A stretch of 29,181 nt of DNA from Candidatus Schekmanbacteria bacterium (lineage in GTDB: Bacteria; CSSED10-310; JACPHN01). Position 1 is the first letter of the stretch, and each line of letters starts with the position of its first letter. The position numbers and the translations under genes are program-made. This document shows, one piece after another, positions 1 to 7,621 of this stretch. Below the pieces are notes generated by a model that made no database searches, was not told the origin of the DNA, and was given only the letters and a program-made list of their open reading frames with translations. The stretch spans positions 1 to 29,181 of the forward strand of contig JACPHN010000198.1 of assembly GCA_016188575.1 (NCBI GenBank), read 5' to 3'.

Positions 1-71
1 CGCCTGTCTTCTTCCCCTACGAAGTGATCGATGTAATGGCCAACGCCAGCTTGTTACCGCCGGCGAGATAA
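1..71 (+). CDS. 3' end of an unidentified gene
   Basis: The third forward frame is open from the window edge to a TAA at 69-71 and encodes about 22 residues beginning PVFFPYEVIDVMANA and ending LLPPAR. The residue mix (FFPYEV, DVMANAS) looks like the end of a real protein, whereas the other frames here are arginine-rich noise. The fragment is too short to assign a family. Everything after it up to 1551 is non-coding or degenerate, so this gene is probably the last of its unit. Confidence 0.4.
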   Translation, partial: PVFFPYEVIDVMANASLLPPAR

Positions 72-624
72 CGCTGATCGGAGGCAGCACCCCAAAAGGC
101 GCAAGACATCGGCGTGCATGCGGGCGCCGCGGTGGCAAGCGCAGGCCGGGCAAGCCGTCAGCGGCCGCAAAGCAGGCGGAAACGGTCCGCACGCTGCGAA
201 CACGCTGGTCCCGGTCATCGGAGATGCTTCGAGAAAAATCACGCCTGTCCCTGGAGAGCGCCCAGACACTGGATTACAACAGATATACCTCGGTTTCGAG
301 CGATGTCAAGATAAGATCTCGGTATACCTTCCTGCTGCCCAACAGCGAATTCACTTGCTTGCACCCTGGCATCACAAGAGCTCCTCATCCGAAGTCAAGA
401 ACGCCGTTTCTATCGCATTTCTCCAGTGGGTGGCAGCAGCAAGACGCGGGGGGAGCAAGCAAACCTTGCACCCAGGGGCAAGCAAATGAAGCCGTTTCTG
501 GAGCGCCGGTGGCGGCGGCCAGCGCGATCGAACGCGCGATCGGCGCCCAACGAGCTATCTGCGGCGCAACTCACGCGATGATCGTTACCATGGTCTTGGA
601 GGTTTTCTGTTTCCTGAAACGTGA

Positions 625-768
625 TCAAATTTCCAAACGGGCCGTGAACCTCCCATGCAAGATGGACCTCACCCGATCCTACGGCGTAAAAAGGTGGATC
701 TCGGGGTCCTTGAACCTTGCCAGGAGGTTGATTGCGGCCACCGTGTCCGCCTCGCCCGCGTAGCCGCA
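625..768 (-). pseudogene. Remnant of a zinc-ribbon transposase-like protein
   Basis: Read on the minus strand from 768, the frame gives CGYAGEADTVAAINLLAR followed by FKDPEIHLFTP, an in-frame TAG at 679-681, then DRVRSILHGRFTARLEI and a TGA at 625-627. The pattern CGY-x(3)-AD-x-x-A-x-NLLAR resembles the second half of the C-terminal zinc ribbon of OrfB/TnpB-type transposases and related zinc-ribbon proteins (CGY..HAD.NAA.NIL.R). The first Cys pair and the catalytic region are missing. The fragment is cut off at 769, exactly where the 11-bp inverted repeat begins. That it is a dead fragment is clear from the internal stop and the missing 5' part. The transposase assignment rests on one short motif. 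Confidence 0.45.
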
Positions 769-772
769 AGGG

Positions 773-842
773 AGTGCTGAGTGAAGATGAAGAAGGACGT
801 GCGCTTCCCTCTTGCTCTTGGTCTTTCTCAGCACTCAGCACT
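773..842. repeat. 11-bp perfect inverted repeat (AGTGCTGAGTG / CACTCAGCACT)
   Basis: AGTGCTGAGTG at 773-783 is perfectly complementary to CACTCAGCACT at 832-842, with 48 bases between. The right arm sits in a short tandem stretch (CAGCACTCAGCAC). I recall tandem AGTGCTG-type units in intergenic DNA of some uncultured high-GC bacteria, but cannot confirm this. The left arm abuts the truncated end of the zinc-ribbon remnant, so the repeat may mark a recombination or insertion junction. Confidence 0.5.
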
Positions 843-1160
843 TCTGTTTTGGGACACATTTGGGAAGAGTAAGACGCGTTGACCTGCTCTCGACGAGAAC
901 CTCTACTACAAAGAGGCGGAGCTGCGGCAAAAGGCCCGGGAATAGCGGCAAGTCCGGGGTGGCTCGAGCGCTCGGGTGCGGCGCCATGGGCGCAAGCGAG
1001 CGCGCCCGCAGCGGCGACCGCCAGATCCCGCTGCCTGCGACCGCCGGCCCCGAGTCGGCCACGTCCCGCGGCCTCGCCCCCGTGCCGGGCGCGGTCACGG
1101 CGAGCTCGTCACGACGCTCATTCATTCGTCAGCCGGTCCGAAACCCCGCCCAAACATGTA

Positions 1161-1178
1161 GCCGGCCCAGAGGCCGGC
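1161..1178. repeat. GC-rich hairpin (7-bp stem, CAGA loop)
   Basis: GCCGGCC at 1161-1167 pairs perfectly with GGCCGGC at 1172-1178 around a CAGA loop. No T tract follows on either side, so it is more like a small palindromic extragenic element than an intrinsic terminator. Confidence 0.35.
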
Positions 1179-1503
1179 ATCCTTATCGGTGTGCGCCCAC
1201 CGCCGATTTTTCACGGCTCCCGCTGCGAGCGCAACGCTTTCGGCCGGTTCTCCCGACCACCGCGCCGCCATCCGGGAGCGCCATCCGCATGGAGTGGGCC
1301 CTGCACGCGGGGGGAGGCACGATGGGGGGCACTGTCGCGTCGACGTCGCACAGGCCGTGAATTCGGGCCCATTTGGCGGGGCTGGCATCCTTGGAGCGGG
1401 GGTGCTAATCAGCTCTCCCCAATGGCCCGGTTATCGGCCTGGCGGCGATGAGCAGGCGGTGGATTCAGGAATCGTTCATACCTGGCGCTCGTTCCTCGTC
1501 ACC

Positions 1504-1512
1504 TGTTATAAT
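1504..1512 (+). promoter_or_regulatory. Extended -10 promoter for the TPR gene
   Basis: The site reads TGT followed by a perfect TATAAT at 1507-1512, i.e. the extended -10 form TG-N-TATAAT. No good -35 hexamer lies 16-18 bases upstream, which is common for extended -10 promoters. The start of transcription would fall near 1519, leaving a leader of about 33 bases before the GTG at 1552. The match is exact and stands out in GC-rich DNA. Confidence 0.55.
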
Positions 1513-1551
1513 TTGCGCATCGCTTTTTCCGTATCGCCTGAGGAAACGCTC

Positions 1552-3240
1552 GTGAAGCTGTGGCTCAATCGTATTTGTCTCCTGACCCTGGTCCTGTTGC
1601 TCGGCACCATTTCGGTGCCCGGCCTGGCCGTTGCCGGCCCATCTACCGAGAACGCCGGAGATATTGCGCCGTTTACCCTGGCGACCAACCCGCCGCCGAG
1701 CACCGCTCCGAGGCCGGAGAGAGTGCGCTATGGCGTCGAGTTGACGCTCTCCGGGGACTATCCGCAGGCGATCGAGTGGTTTGACTCACTCATCGCGGCC
1801 GAGCCAGAACATCCGTCCGGATATCTCTTCAAGAGCGCGGCATACCTCCACTGGCTCCAGAGGGACCCGGAAAACGAAGACCTGGCTGACAAGTTTCTGG
1901 CGCTGCTCGACGAATCCGTTACACGCGCCGAAGCGATGCAGCGGCAACAGCAGCGTAGCGCCGAGGCACTATTCTATATTGGCGGGGCGCGTGGGCTTCG
2001 CGCGCAGCTCATGCTCGTAAAGCGCCGGTACTTCAAGGCGGTCGGTGATGCGAAGGCCGGTAAGAAGGCGCTGGATATGGCGCAGGAAATCGACCCGAAT
2101 TTCAATGACGTCTACTGTGGGCTGGGGACGTACAACTTCTATATCGATGCCCTTCCCAAGGTGATCGGCTTGCTCAAGCACATTCTCCGTGTGCAGGACG
2201 GCGACCGGGAGAAGGGAATCGAGCAGCTTTGGCGCGCCGTCGAGCTCGGCGAGGTAGCAGGCCCGCCGTCCCTCTATCTGCTTTGGGACATCTACTGGCG
2301 CCACGAAAAGCGACTGGACGAGGCGTTTGCGGTAGGAAACCGGCTGCATGCGCGCTATCCACGCAATGCGTGGATAGCGTACTGGCTCGGGCAGATGACC
2401 GAAGAGTCCGTGCGGGACTGTGCGGCCGCTGCGGATCGGTATCGGGAAGCCATCGCCATCGCCAAGGGACGCGCGCCGGACAGGACAAGCATCGCCGCAC
2501 GCGCGGCAGGGCATGCCGAAGTTCGCCTGGCCCGGGTGCTCACTGCCGAGCTGCAGCTCACCGAGGCGCTGTCGGGCATCGAAACTTTTATGGCCACCAA
2601 TCCGACGGAGCCGCCCGGGATTCGCTCCGCCGGACAGCTCGAGATCGCCAGGATAAGAGGACTTCTCGGGCAGCGCGAGGCGGCCGTCGCGCTGCTGCGC
2701 GACGTCTTGCGCGCGCCTGACGTCAACTTCGGGCGCACCAGCAGCCTGGGGCTCGACGGGCAGGACGGCGAGCTCCACAAGCAGGCCAAGCTCGCCATCA
2801 AGGAGATCGAAAACCTGAACGCAGGCGCGTTCGAGCTGGCGGTGCGGGGCTGGGGGCTCATTCGCCGCGAAGGTTTCAGCGAGGCTCTGGACACCTTCGA
2901 ACGCGCCTTGAAGTCGGGTGGCGCGAAGTCCGTAATCGTGCAGTACGGTCTCGGAGTGTGCCGCCACCGCCTGGGCCAGGCCGAGCCCGCACTGGCGGCC
3001 CTGCGCACCGCCGCCAAGGCGGACGCGCTCGCGGACCACGAGTGGATGCGCGCGGAGGCGCTACTACTCGCGGGGCAGATCTATGATGCCCGCCGCGACC
3101 GCACCGCGGCACTGGCTGCGTATGGCGCGGTTGGTGCGAGCAGGGCCGCCCGTGAGTCGACGCGGCAAAGCGCCGAGCGATTCATGCAGGAACCGTTCGC
3201 GCCGCGCACCGGGGATTCGGCAAGCAGCGGTCGCCAGTAA
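1552..3240 (+). CDS. Secreted tetratricopeptide-repeat protein
   Basis: A 562-residue protein starting at GTG 1552, with AGGA at 1541-1544 seven bases upstream. Earlier in-frame starts reach into low-complexity sequence upstream of the promoter and were not used. Residues 1-30 form a Sec signal peptide (hydrophobic LLTLVLLLGTISVPGLAVA). The rest is helical, with TPR-like pairs (e.g. GDYPQAIEWFDSLIAAEP, EALDTFERALKSG). A central block contains GLRAQLMLVKRRYFKAVGDAK, then GLGTYNFYIDALPK and a GDREKGIEQL stretch. That block recurs in envelope TPR proteins of several phyla and resembles the TTC39/IML2 repeat region. The probable location is the periplasm or outer membrane, acting as a protein-interaction scaffold. 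The specific function is unknown. It has its own promoter, so it is probably not part of the four-gene operon that follows after 236 bases. Confidence 0.85.
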   Translation: MKLWLNRICLLTLVLLLGTISVPGLAVAGPSTENAGDIAPFTLATNPPPSTAPRPERVRYGVELTLSGDYPQAIEWFDSLIAAEPEHPSGYLFKSAAYLHWLQRDPENEDLADKFLALLDESVTRAEAMQRQQQRSAEALFYIGGARGLRAQLMLVKRRYFKAVGDAKAGKKALDMAQEIDPNFNDVYCGLGTYNFYIDALPKVIGLLKHILRVQDGDREKGIEQLWRAVELGEVAGPPSLYLLWDIYWRHEKRLDEAFAVGNRLHARYPRNAWIAYWLGQMTEESVRDCAAAADRYREAIAIAKGRAPDRTSIAARAAGHAEVRLARVLTAELQLTEALSGIETFMATNPTEPPGIRSAGQLEIARIRGLLGQREAAVALLRDVLRAPDVNFGRTSSLGLDGQDGELHKQAKLAIKEIENLNAGAFELAVRGWGLIRREGFSEALDTFERALKSGGAKSVIVQYGLGVCRHRLGQAEPALAALRTAAKADALADHEWMRAEALLLAGQIYDARRDRTAALAAYGAVGASRAARESTRQSAERFMQEPFAPRTGDSASSGRQ

Positions 3241-3345
3241 CCACGACAGTCACTGCCCGAGCTACACGCCTCCTGCCGCGCGCCGGTTGCTTGCGCGCGC
3301 TTACCTCGCTTCTCTGCGCCTCGCCCGGGCCCGCGTCTACGAGCG

Positions 3346-3374
3346 TTGACGGTGGCACCAAGAGGCTCTATGCT
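3346..3374 (+). promoter_or_regulatory. Sigma-70-type promoter of the SBP-OmpA/VWA operon
   Basis: TTGACG (3346-3351) and TATGCT (3369-3374) are separated by exactly 17 bases. This is the best -35/-10 pair in the gap between the TPR gene and the operon. Transcription would begin near 3381, giving a leader of about 95 bases. The remaining gap upstream (3241-3345) holds only a weak GC hairpin (3278-3298) without a T tract. Confidence 0.6.
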
Positions 3375-3476
3375 AGGCGCAGCGCTTCAAGCATCGTGGC
3401 CCCATAGCCGCTTTGATTCGGTGTGCGAGCGCCCTGGCACTCTGATTGCTACGGTTCCTTTTGGGAGAGAAGCGAC

Positions 3477-5219
3477 ATGAGATCTCTTGGGATGCCTCGC
3501 ACACTTGCAGCCACGCTGCTTCTCGTCGCACTTGCCGCGCCAGCGGGCCGGCTCGCTCTGGCAAAGCCCTCCTACGTCGAGCCGAGCAAGCCATTCAGCA
3601 AGCTCGTCAAGGCAAAGTCCCGGGCCTTTTCAGGAAAGACCCCCATTCCTGTGCCGCTCATTACCTGGGGCGGCGACGTCGCCACCGTCCTGGCGAACGG
3701 CGGCAGAGAGACCGCGGCCGGGTCAATCTTCGCTGCTGAAGGGCTGAAGCTGGCCCTCAACAGAGAGGACGACTTCGTCAAGCAGGTAGAATCCTATCTG
3801 AGCGGCGAGACGCCCTACCTTCGGGGCACACTTGGCATGATCAACATGGCCTCCGAGGCGTTGTCCGCGGACGCCGGCGCCCGCCCGGTGGCGGTGTACC
3901 AGATGACGTGGTCCACGGGAGGCGATGCCCTGGTGGTGCGCGGCGACATCAAGAAGGCCAGCGACCTCAAGGGGAAGACGATCGCCCTGCAGCAATACGG
4001 GCCCCACGTGGATTACATGGACACGATTCTTCGCGATGCCGGGATCTCCTGGAGCGAGGTCGGAGTGCGCTGGCTCAAGGAGCTCACCCTCCCCGGCTAT
4101 GACACCGCCGGCAGCGCCGTCGACCCGGCCTCGGCATTCCGCGAGGACAAGACCATCGATGCGGCCTTTGTAATCATCCCCGACGCGCTCGCGTTGACCT
4201 CGGGAGGAACCGTGGGAACGGGTGCAGAGGATTCCGTCAAAGGGGCTCGCATCCTGCTGTCCACAAAGACCGCGAGCCGCGTTATCGCCGACATCTACGC
4301 CGTCCGCAAGGACTATCTCGAAAAGAACCGGGGCGATGTCGAAAAATTTGTCCGTGGTCTCCTGAAGGCGCAGGAAAAGCTTGCAGACCTCGTGAAGCGG
4401 AAATCGAGCAACCAGACCGAGTATCAGCAAATGCTGGGCAATGCCGCCGACCTCCTCTTCGATACGCCGCAGGCGACCAGCGACGTGGAGGGATTGATCG
4501 CCGATTGCACGTTTGTTGGGGCATCGGGCAATGTCAGCTTCTTCGCGGATCCAAAGGAGCTGCGCAGCTTTTCCAAGCTCACCGAGACGATTCAGAAATC
4601 GCTCGTGGAGCAGAAATTTCTGACGGCTGCCAAGGGGCTGGACAGTGCGGGCTGGGATTGGGCGAGCCTGATGGGAGGGACGGCCGTAGCGCCGAAGAAG
4701 GAAGAGAAGCGCTTCGATACCCAGAAAGTGGAGAAGAAACTCGCCCAGCAAGCACCCGGCGCCACTCCCAGTGAGGCTCTTTTTTCTTTCGAGATCTACT
4801 TCAAGCCGAACCAGGACGACTTCTCCGCGGCGGAATACAAGAAGGACTTTGACCGCGCGCTGGAGCTCTCGCGGACCTACGCGGGCGCGATTCTCCAGAT
4901 CGTCGGCCACACCGATCCCATGAAATACCTGCGTGCAAGAAAAGACGGTCAGCCTGAGGCCACCGTCATGCAATTGGCACAGTCGGCCAAGAACCTGAGC
5001 CTTGCCAGGGCCAACAGCGTCCGCAAGAGCCTGATCGAGTACGCCCAAGGCCAGGCAGTCTCCGTAGATTCCAGCCAGTTCGTCGTTACCGGCGCGGGAG
5101 TCGATCAGCCGAAGCATTCCTCTCCGGCTTCCGAAGCCGAGTGGCGAGACAACATGCGTGTCGTGTTCCAGCTCATCAATGTGGAGGCTGAGCTCGAATC
5201 GTTTGCACCGCTCAACTGA
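3477..5219 (+). CDS. Periplasmic substrate-binding domain fused to OmpA-like domain (1)
   Basis: A 580-residue protein; ATG 3477 follows GGGAGA at 3463-3468. Residues 1-29 are a signal peptide. Residues about 55-405 resemble an NMT1/SsuA/NrtA-type ABC substrate-binding fold: ITWGGD near the start, the mid-domain motif DLKGKTIALQQYGPHVDY, then DAAFVIIPDA. A charged linker (about 410-435) leads to an OmpA C-terminal domain (about 440-570). This has FKPNQDDFS, IVGHTDP and LSLARANSVRKSL, and so keeps the Asp and Arg that bind diaminopimelate in OmpA. It should therefore hold a ligand-binding domain on the peptidoglycan. I recall similar fusions annotated as 'phosphate ABC transporter substrate-binding/OmpA family protein'; the ligand is not evident here. 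It is the first gene of a four-gene operon with no permease or ATPase. Confidence 0.85.
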   Translation: MRSLGMPRTLAATLLLVALAAPAGRLALAKPSYVEPSKPFSKLVKAKSRAFSGKTPIPVPLITWGGDVATVLANGGRETAAGSIFAAEGLKLALNREDDFVKQVESYLSGETPYLRGTLGMINMASEALSADAGARPVAVYQMTWSTGGDALVVRGDIKKASDLKGKTIALQQYGPHVDYMDTILRDAGISWSEVGVRWLKELTLPGYDTAGSAVDPASAFREDKTIDAAFVIIPDALALTSGGTVGTGAEDSVKGARILLSTKTASRVIADIYAVRKDYLEKNRGDVEKFVRGLLKAQEKLADLVKRKSSNQTEYQQMLGNAADLLFDTPQATSDVEGLIADCTFVGASGNVSFFADPKELRSFSKLTETIQKSLVEQKFLTAAKGLDSAGWDWASLMGGTAVAPKKEEKRFDTQKVEKKLAQQAPGATPSEALFSFEIYFKPNQDDFSAAEYKKDFDRALELSRTYAGAILQIVGHTDPMKYLRARKDGQPEATVMQLAQSAKNLSLARANSVRKSLIEYAQGQAVSVDSSQFVVTGAGVDQPKHSSPASEAEWRDNMRVVFQLINVEAELESFAPLN

Positions 5220-5234
5220 TGGGAGGGTGATGCC

Positions 5235-6035
5235 ATGAAATGCGCATCGCACCGTCTCGCGTTCGGGACGCTTCGAGCACGGTTTCTGCTCGGCGCGTTG
5301 CTCGCGGTATCCGCGGCCTGTTCCGGACCCGGTGATCAGGCAGGTACGCCGCCGGGACCGCGGTCAGCTCCGCCCGGTTCCGCCGTCGCCCCCACCACCG
5401 CCATGGTGCCGGAGGAGGACATCGAGCCGGTGGCCGAGGTCGAGGCAAAACTGGCGCGGAACTTCTACTTCGTCCTCGACGGTAGTGGCTCGATGTCAGC
5501 CGGTGACTGCGCCGGACGGCTCGGCACCAAGATTGCCGCTGCGGTGTGGGCCAGCGAACAGTTTCTCCAGTCCGTGGAGCCGGGCGCAAACGTTGGCCTC
5601 TTCGTTTTCGATCGCGCCGGCGATTCCGAGCGGGTGCCGCTCGGTGGAGACCGCGCGGCATTCTTGGGCGCGCTCCGGGAGACGGTTGCCGACGGCAAGA
5701 CCCCACTGGCGTCCGCGATCCGCGCGGGTGGCGCCGCCTTGAGCAAGCAGCGCAAGCGGCAGCTCGGTTACGGCGAGTATCACCTGATCGTCGTCACCGA
5801 TGGCCAGGCAACGGATGACAAGCCGGGTGGCACCCTGGCGCGCGCCGTGCGCGAGGCAGGGGCTGCGGGCACGCTGATCTCGACGATCGGGTTTTGCCTC
5901 GGTCGCGACCACGACCTCCGCGAGGGATCCTATGCTTACCGGACCGCGGATGACCCGGAGCAGCTCAGGGAAGCGCTTCGCGCCGTCACTGCCGAGACCG
6001 AATCCTACGACGTAAGCTCCTTCGAAGGTCTCTAA
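5235..6035 (+). CDS. Secreted VWA-domain protein, possible lipoprotein
   Basis: A 266-residue protein; ATG 5235 follows GGGAGG at 5221-5226, 15 bases after the previous stop. The N-terminus is an export signal ending in VSAAC, so Cys29 could be lipidated, although the residue at -3 is Ser instead of the usual Leu. A Pro/Gly/Ala-rich linker (about 30-70) precedes a von Willebrand factor A domain (about 75-255). The metal-ion-dependent adhesion site is complete: Asp82, Ser84 and Ser86 in LDGSGSM, Thr156 in GKTPLAS, and Asp189 in VVTDGQ. Such domains bind protein ligands through a bound Mg or Mn ion. Its place between two substrate-binding/OmpA proteins suggests it docks one or both of them. The partner is inferred, not shown. 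Confidence 0.87.
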   Translation: MKCASHRLAFGTLRARFLLGALLAVSAACSGPGDQAGTPPGPRSAPPGSAVAPTTAMVPEEDIEPVAEVEAKLARNFYFVLDGSGSMSAGDCAGRLGTKIAAAVWASEQFLQSVEPGANVGLFVFDRAGDSERVPLGGDRAAFLGALRETVADGKTPLASAIRAGGAALSKQRKRQLGYGEYHLIVVTDGQATDDKPGGTLARAVREAGAAGTLISTIGFCLGRDHDLREGSYAYRTADDPEQLREALRAVTAETESYDVSSFEGL

Positions 6036-6036
6036 C

Positions 6037-7599
6037 ATGGACCGCTCGGCGACGATCATCGGGGCGATTCTTCTCGTACTCGTCGGGATCGCGGCGCTGG
6101 TTGGCATCAAGCTCGGCCTTTCCTATTTCAGCGAGCAGGAGCGACTCACGACGTCCGACGCTGCCAAGATAAAGGAGACCATTCGCATCGCGGGTGACAA
6201 CTGGGTCGGATACTTCGGGTTGCATTCGAGCGAGTTTCAGCGGCGCATGCGCAGTCTGGGAATCGGCGTGGAGTGGATCGACGACGGTGCGCGCTACGAC
6301 GAGCGCATGGAGAAGCTCGCGGCGGGAGAATACGAGCTTGTAGTCGCAACCATCGACTCGTACCTGGTGAATGCGGCGCGCTGGAAGTATCCGGGGGTCA
6401 TCGTCGCCGTTATTGATGAGTCCAAGGGCGGCGATGCCATCGTCGCCAAGGAGGAGCTCAAGTCGATCAACGACCTGGGCAACCCGGGGGTCAAGATCGC
6501 CCTGACTCCAAGCTCTCCCAGTGACTTCCTCCTCAAGGCGGCCTCCGCGCACTTCGCCCTGGTGAGGCTCGTCGGCAGCACGGATTGGCGAGTCGAGACC
6601 GCCGGGTCCGAGGAGGCGCGGAAGCTTTTGGCGCGCGGCACCGTACAGGCCGCCGTGCTCTGGGAGCCGGACGTGTCGCTGGCGCTCGCCGAGCCCGGGG
6701 TCCACAAGCTCCTCGGCACTGAGAAGACCAAGAGATTGATCGTTGACGTGCTCGTGGCCCATCGCAAGCTGATTGCGGAGAAACCTGAGCTACTCGGGAC
6801 CTTTGTCGGCGAGTATTTCAAAGCGATGCGAGCGTACACGGTAGAGAGGGAGAAGCTGGCCGAGGAGCTGGAGGACGTGACGGGTCTAAAAAGCGATGCA
6901 GTGGTGCGGATGATGGATGGAGTGGCATGGGCGACGTTGGAGGAAAACGGCCGGCAATGGTTTGGCATCGCGACGCCGGGCCTGGCGGCCGAGGAGGGGT
7001 TGGTCGACGCCATCAACTCGACCGTCAACATCCTCAAGGATCACGGCGATTTCACCGCCGACCCGGTGTCCGGCAACGCCTACGAGCTCACCTACTCGCG
7101 TATTATCGAGGACCTGCTTCAGGTGGCCGCTGCGAAGGAGGTCGAATCGCGGTTTACCGTTGCCGGCTCGTCACCTCAACCGTCCAAGGTCGATTTCCCA
7201 CCGCTCAGCGAGGAGGAATGGGCGAAAATGCACGTCGTGGGCCGCATGAAGATCCGGCCGGTCGTCTTTCAGAGCGGCTACAGCGTCGTCACCGTCGGTG
7301 GCAAGGGCGAGGTCGACAAGGCGGTCGAGGCGCTTGCCCACTATCCGGAATTTCGTCTGCTGATCAAGGGGCACACCGCGCCGGGCGGAGAGGAGGAGAG
7401 CAATCGCGCGTTGTCACTCGATCGCGCCGACGCCGTCCGGCGATATCTGACCGAAATCCACGACATTGACCCGGATCGCATTCGTACCGCGGGGGTCGGA
7501 GGTGCCGAACCCCTGCCCAAGGAGGCGGGGGAGTCGCTTCGCGCGTACCGCGTGCGCCAGCCGCGCGTGGAGTTCTACTTGATGGAACAGGCGAAATAG
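6037..7599 (+). CDS. Membrane-anchored substrate-binding domain fused to OmpA-like domain (2)
   Basis: A 520-residue protein whose ATG lies one base after the VWA gene's stop, so translation is probably coupled. Residues 5-30 form an uncleaved-looking membrane anchor, unlike the cleavable signal of the first fusion. Residues about 45-370 are a substrate-binding fold (IRIAGDNWVGYFGLHSSEF, VVATIDSYLVNAARW, GVKIALTPSSPSDFLL, AAVLWEPDVSLAL). The last group of residues is typical of NMT1-like proteins. Residues about 400-515 are an OmpA-like domain (LLIKGHTAPGG, LSLDRADAVRRYL, GVGGAEPLP). Here the Asp of the usual HTD motif is Ala (codon 7378-7380), while the later Arg is kept, so peptidoglycan binding may be weak or altered. 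The two fusions are clearly diverged and are not a recent duplication. Confidence 0.85.
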   Translation: MDRSATIIGAILLVLVGIAALVGIKLGLSYFSEQERLTTSDAAKIKETIRIAGDNWVGYFGLHSSEFQRRMRSLGIGVEWIDDGARYDERMEKLAAGEYELVVATIDSYLVNAARWKYPGVIVAVIDESKGGDAIVAKEELKSINDLGNPGVKIALTPSSPSDFLLKAASAHFALVRLVGSTDWRVETAGSEEARKLLARGTVQAAVLWEPDVSLALAEPGVHKLLGTEKTKRLIVDVLVAHRKLIAEKPELLGTFVGEYFKAMRAYTVEREKLAEELEDVTGLKSDAVVRMMDGVAWATLEENGRQWFGIATPGLAAEEGLVDAINSTVNILKDHGDFTADPVSGNAYELTYSRIIEDLLQVAAAKEVESRFTVAGSSPQPSKVDFPPLSEEEWAKMHVVGRMKIRPVVFQSGYSVVTVGGKGEVDKAVEALAHYPEFRLLIKGHTAPGGEEESNRALSLDRADAVRRYLTEIHDIDPDRIRTAGVGGAEPLPKEAGESLRAYRVRQPRVEFYLMEQAK

Positions 7600-7621
7600 G
7601 GATCTTGGAGGCACGCCGGAC

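Larger units (their letters stand above)
72..1551. other. 1.5-kb gene-poor, degenerate region
   Basis: I find no intact gene. Open frames of 60-190 codons exist on both strands, but their translations are Arg/Ser/Pro/Ala-rich and resemble no family. The stretch 200-720 has lower GC than the flanks. Recognisable pieces are a broken zinc-ribbon fragment on the minus strand (625-768), an inverted repeat (773-783 with 832-842), and a GC-rich hairpin (1161-1178). There is also a short plus-strand tail at 883-945, reading DENLYYKEAELRQKARE before a TAG, that looks like the end of a lost gene. I read the region as a decayed insertion or recombination site. Confidence 0.5.

Noticed and set aside
224-763. 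A 179-codon plus-strand frame in the left gene-poor region
   Set aside because: It lacks a ribosome-binding site, resembles no family, and its 3' end is antisense to the zinc-ribbon remnant, which is the better reading.
883-945. Plus-strand snippet DENLYYKEAELRQKARE ending in a stop
   Set aside because: It looks like the tail of a real protein, but an in-frame stop lies ten bases upstream of it and there is no start; too short to call a gene or a family.
1969-3039. A 356-codon minus-strand open frame antisense to the TPR gene
   Set aside because: The TPR gene has signal peptide, start signals and known repeats; the antisense frame has none.
3723-5252. A 509-codon minus-strand open frame antisense to the first SBP-OmpA gene
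   Set aside because: Its translation is rich in Arg, Gly, Leu and Val without domain features, and it is the mirror of a well-supported plus-strand gene with promoter, ribosome-binding site and recognisable domains. Long antisense frames are common at this GC content.
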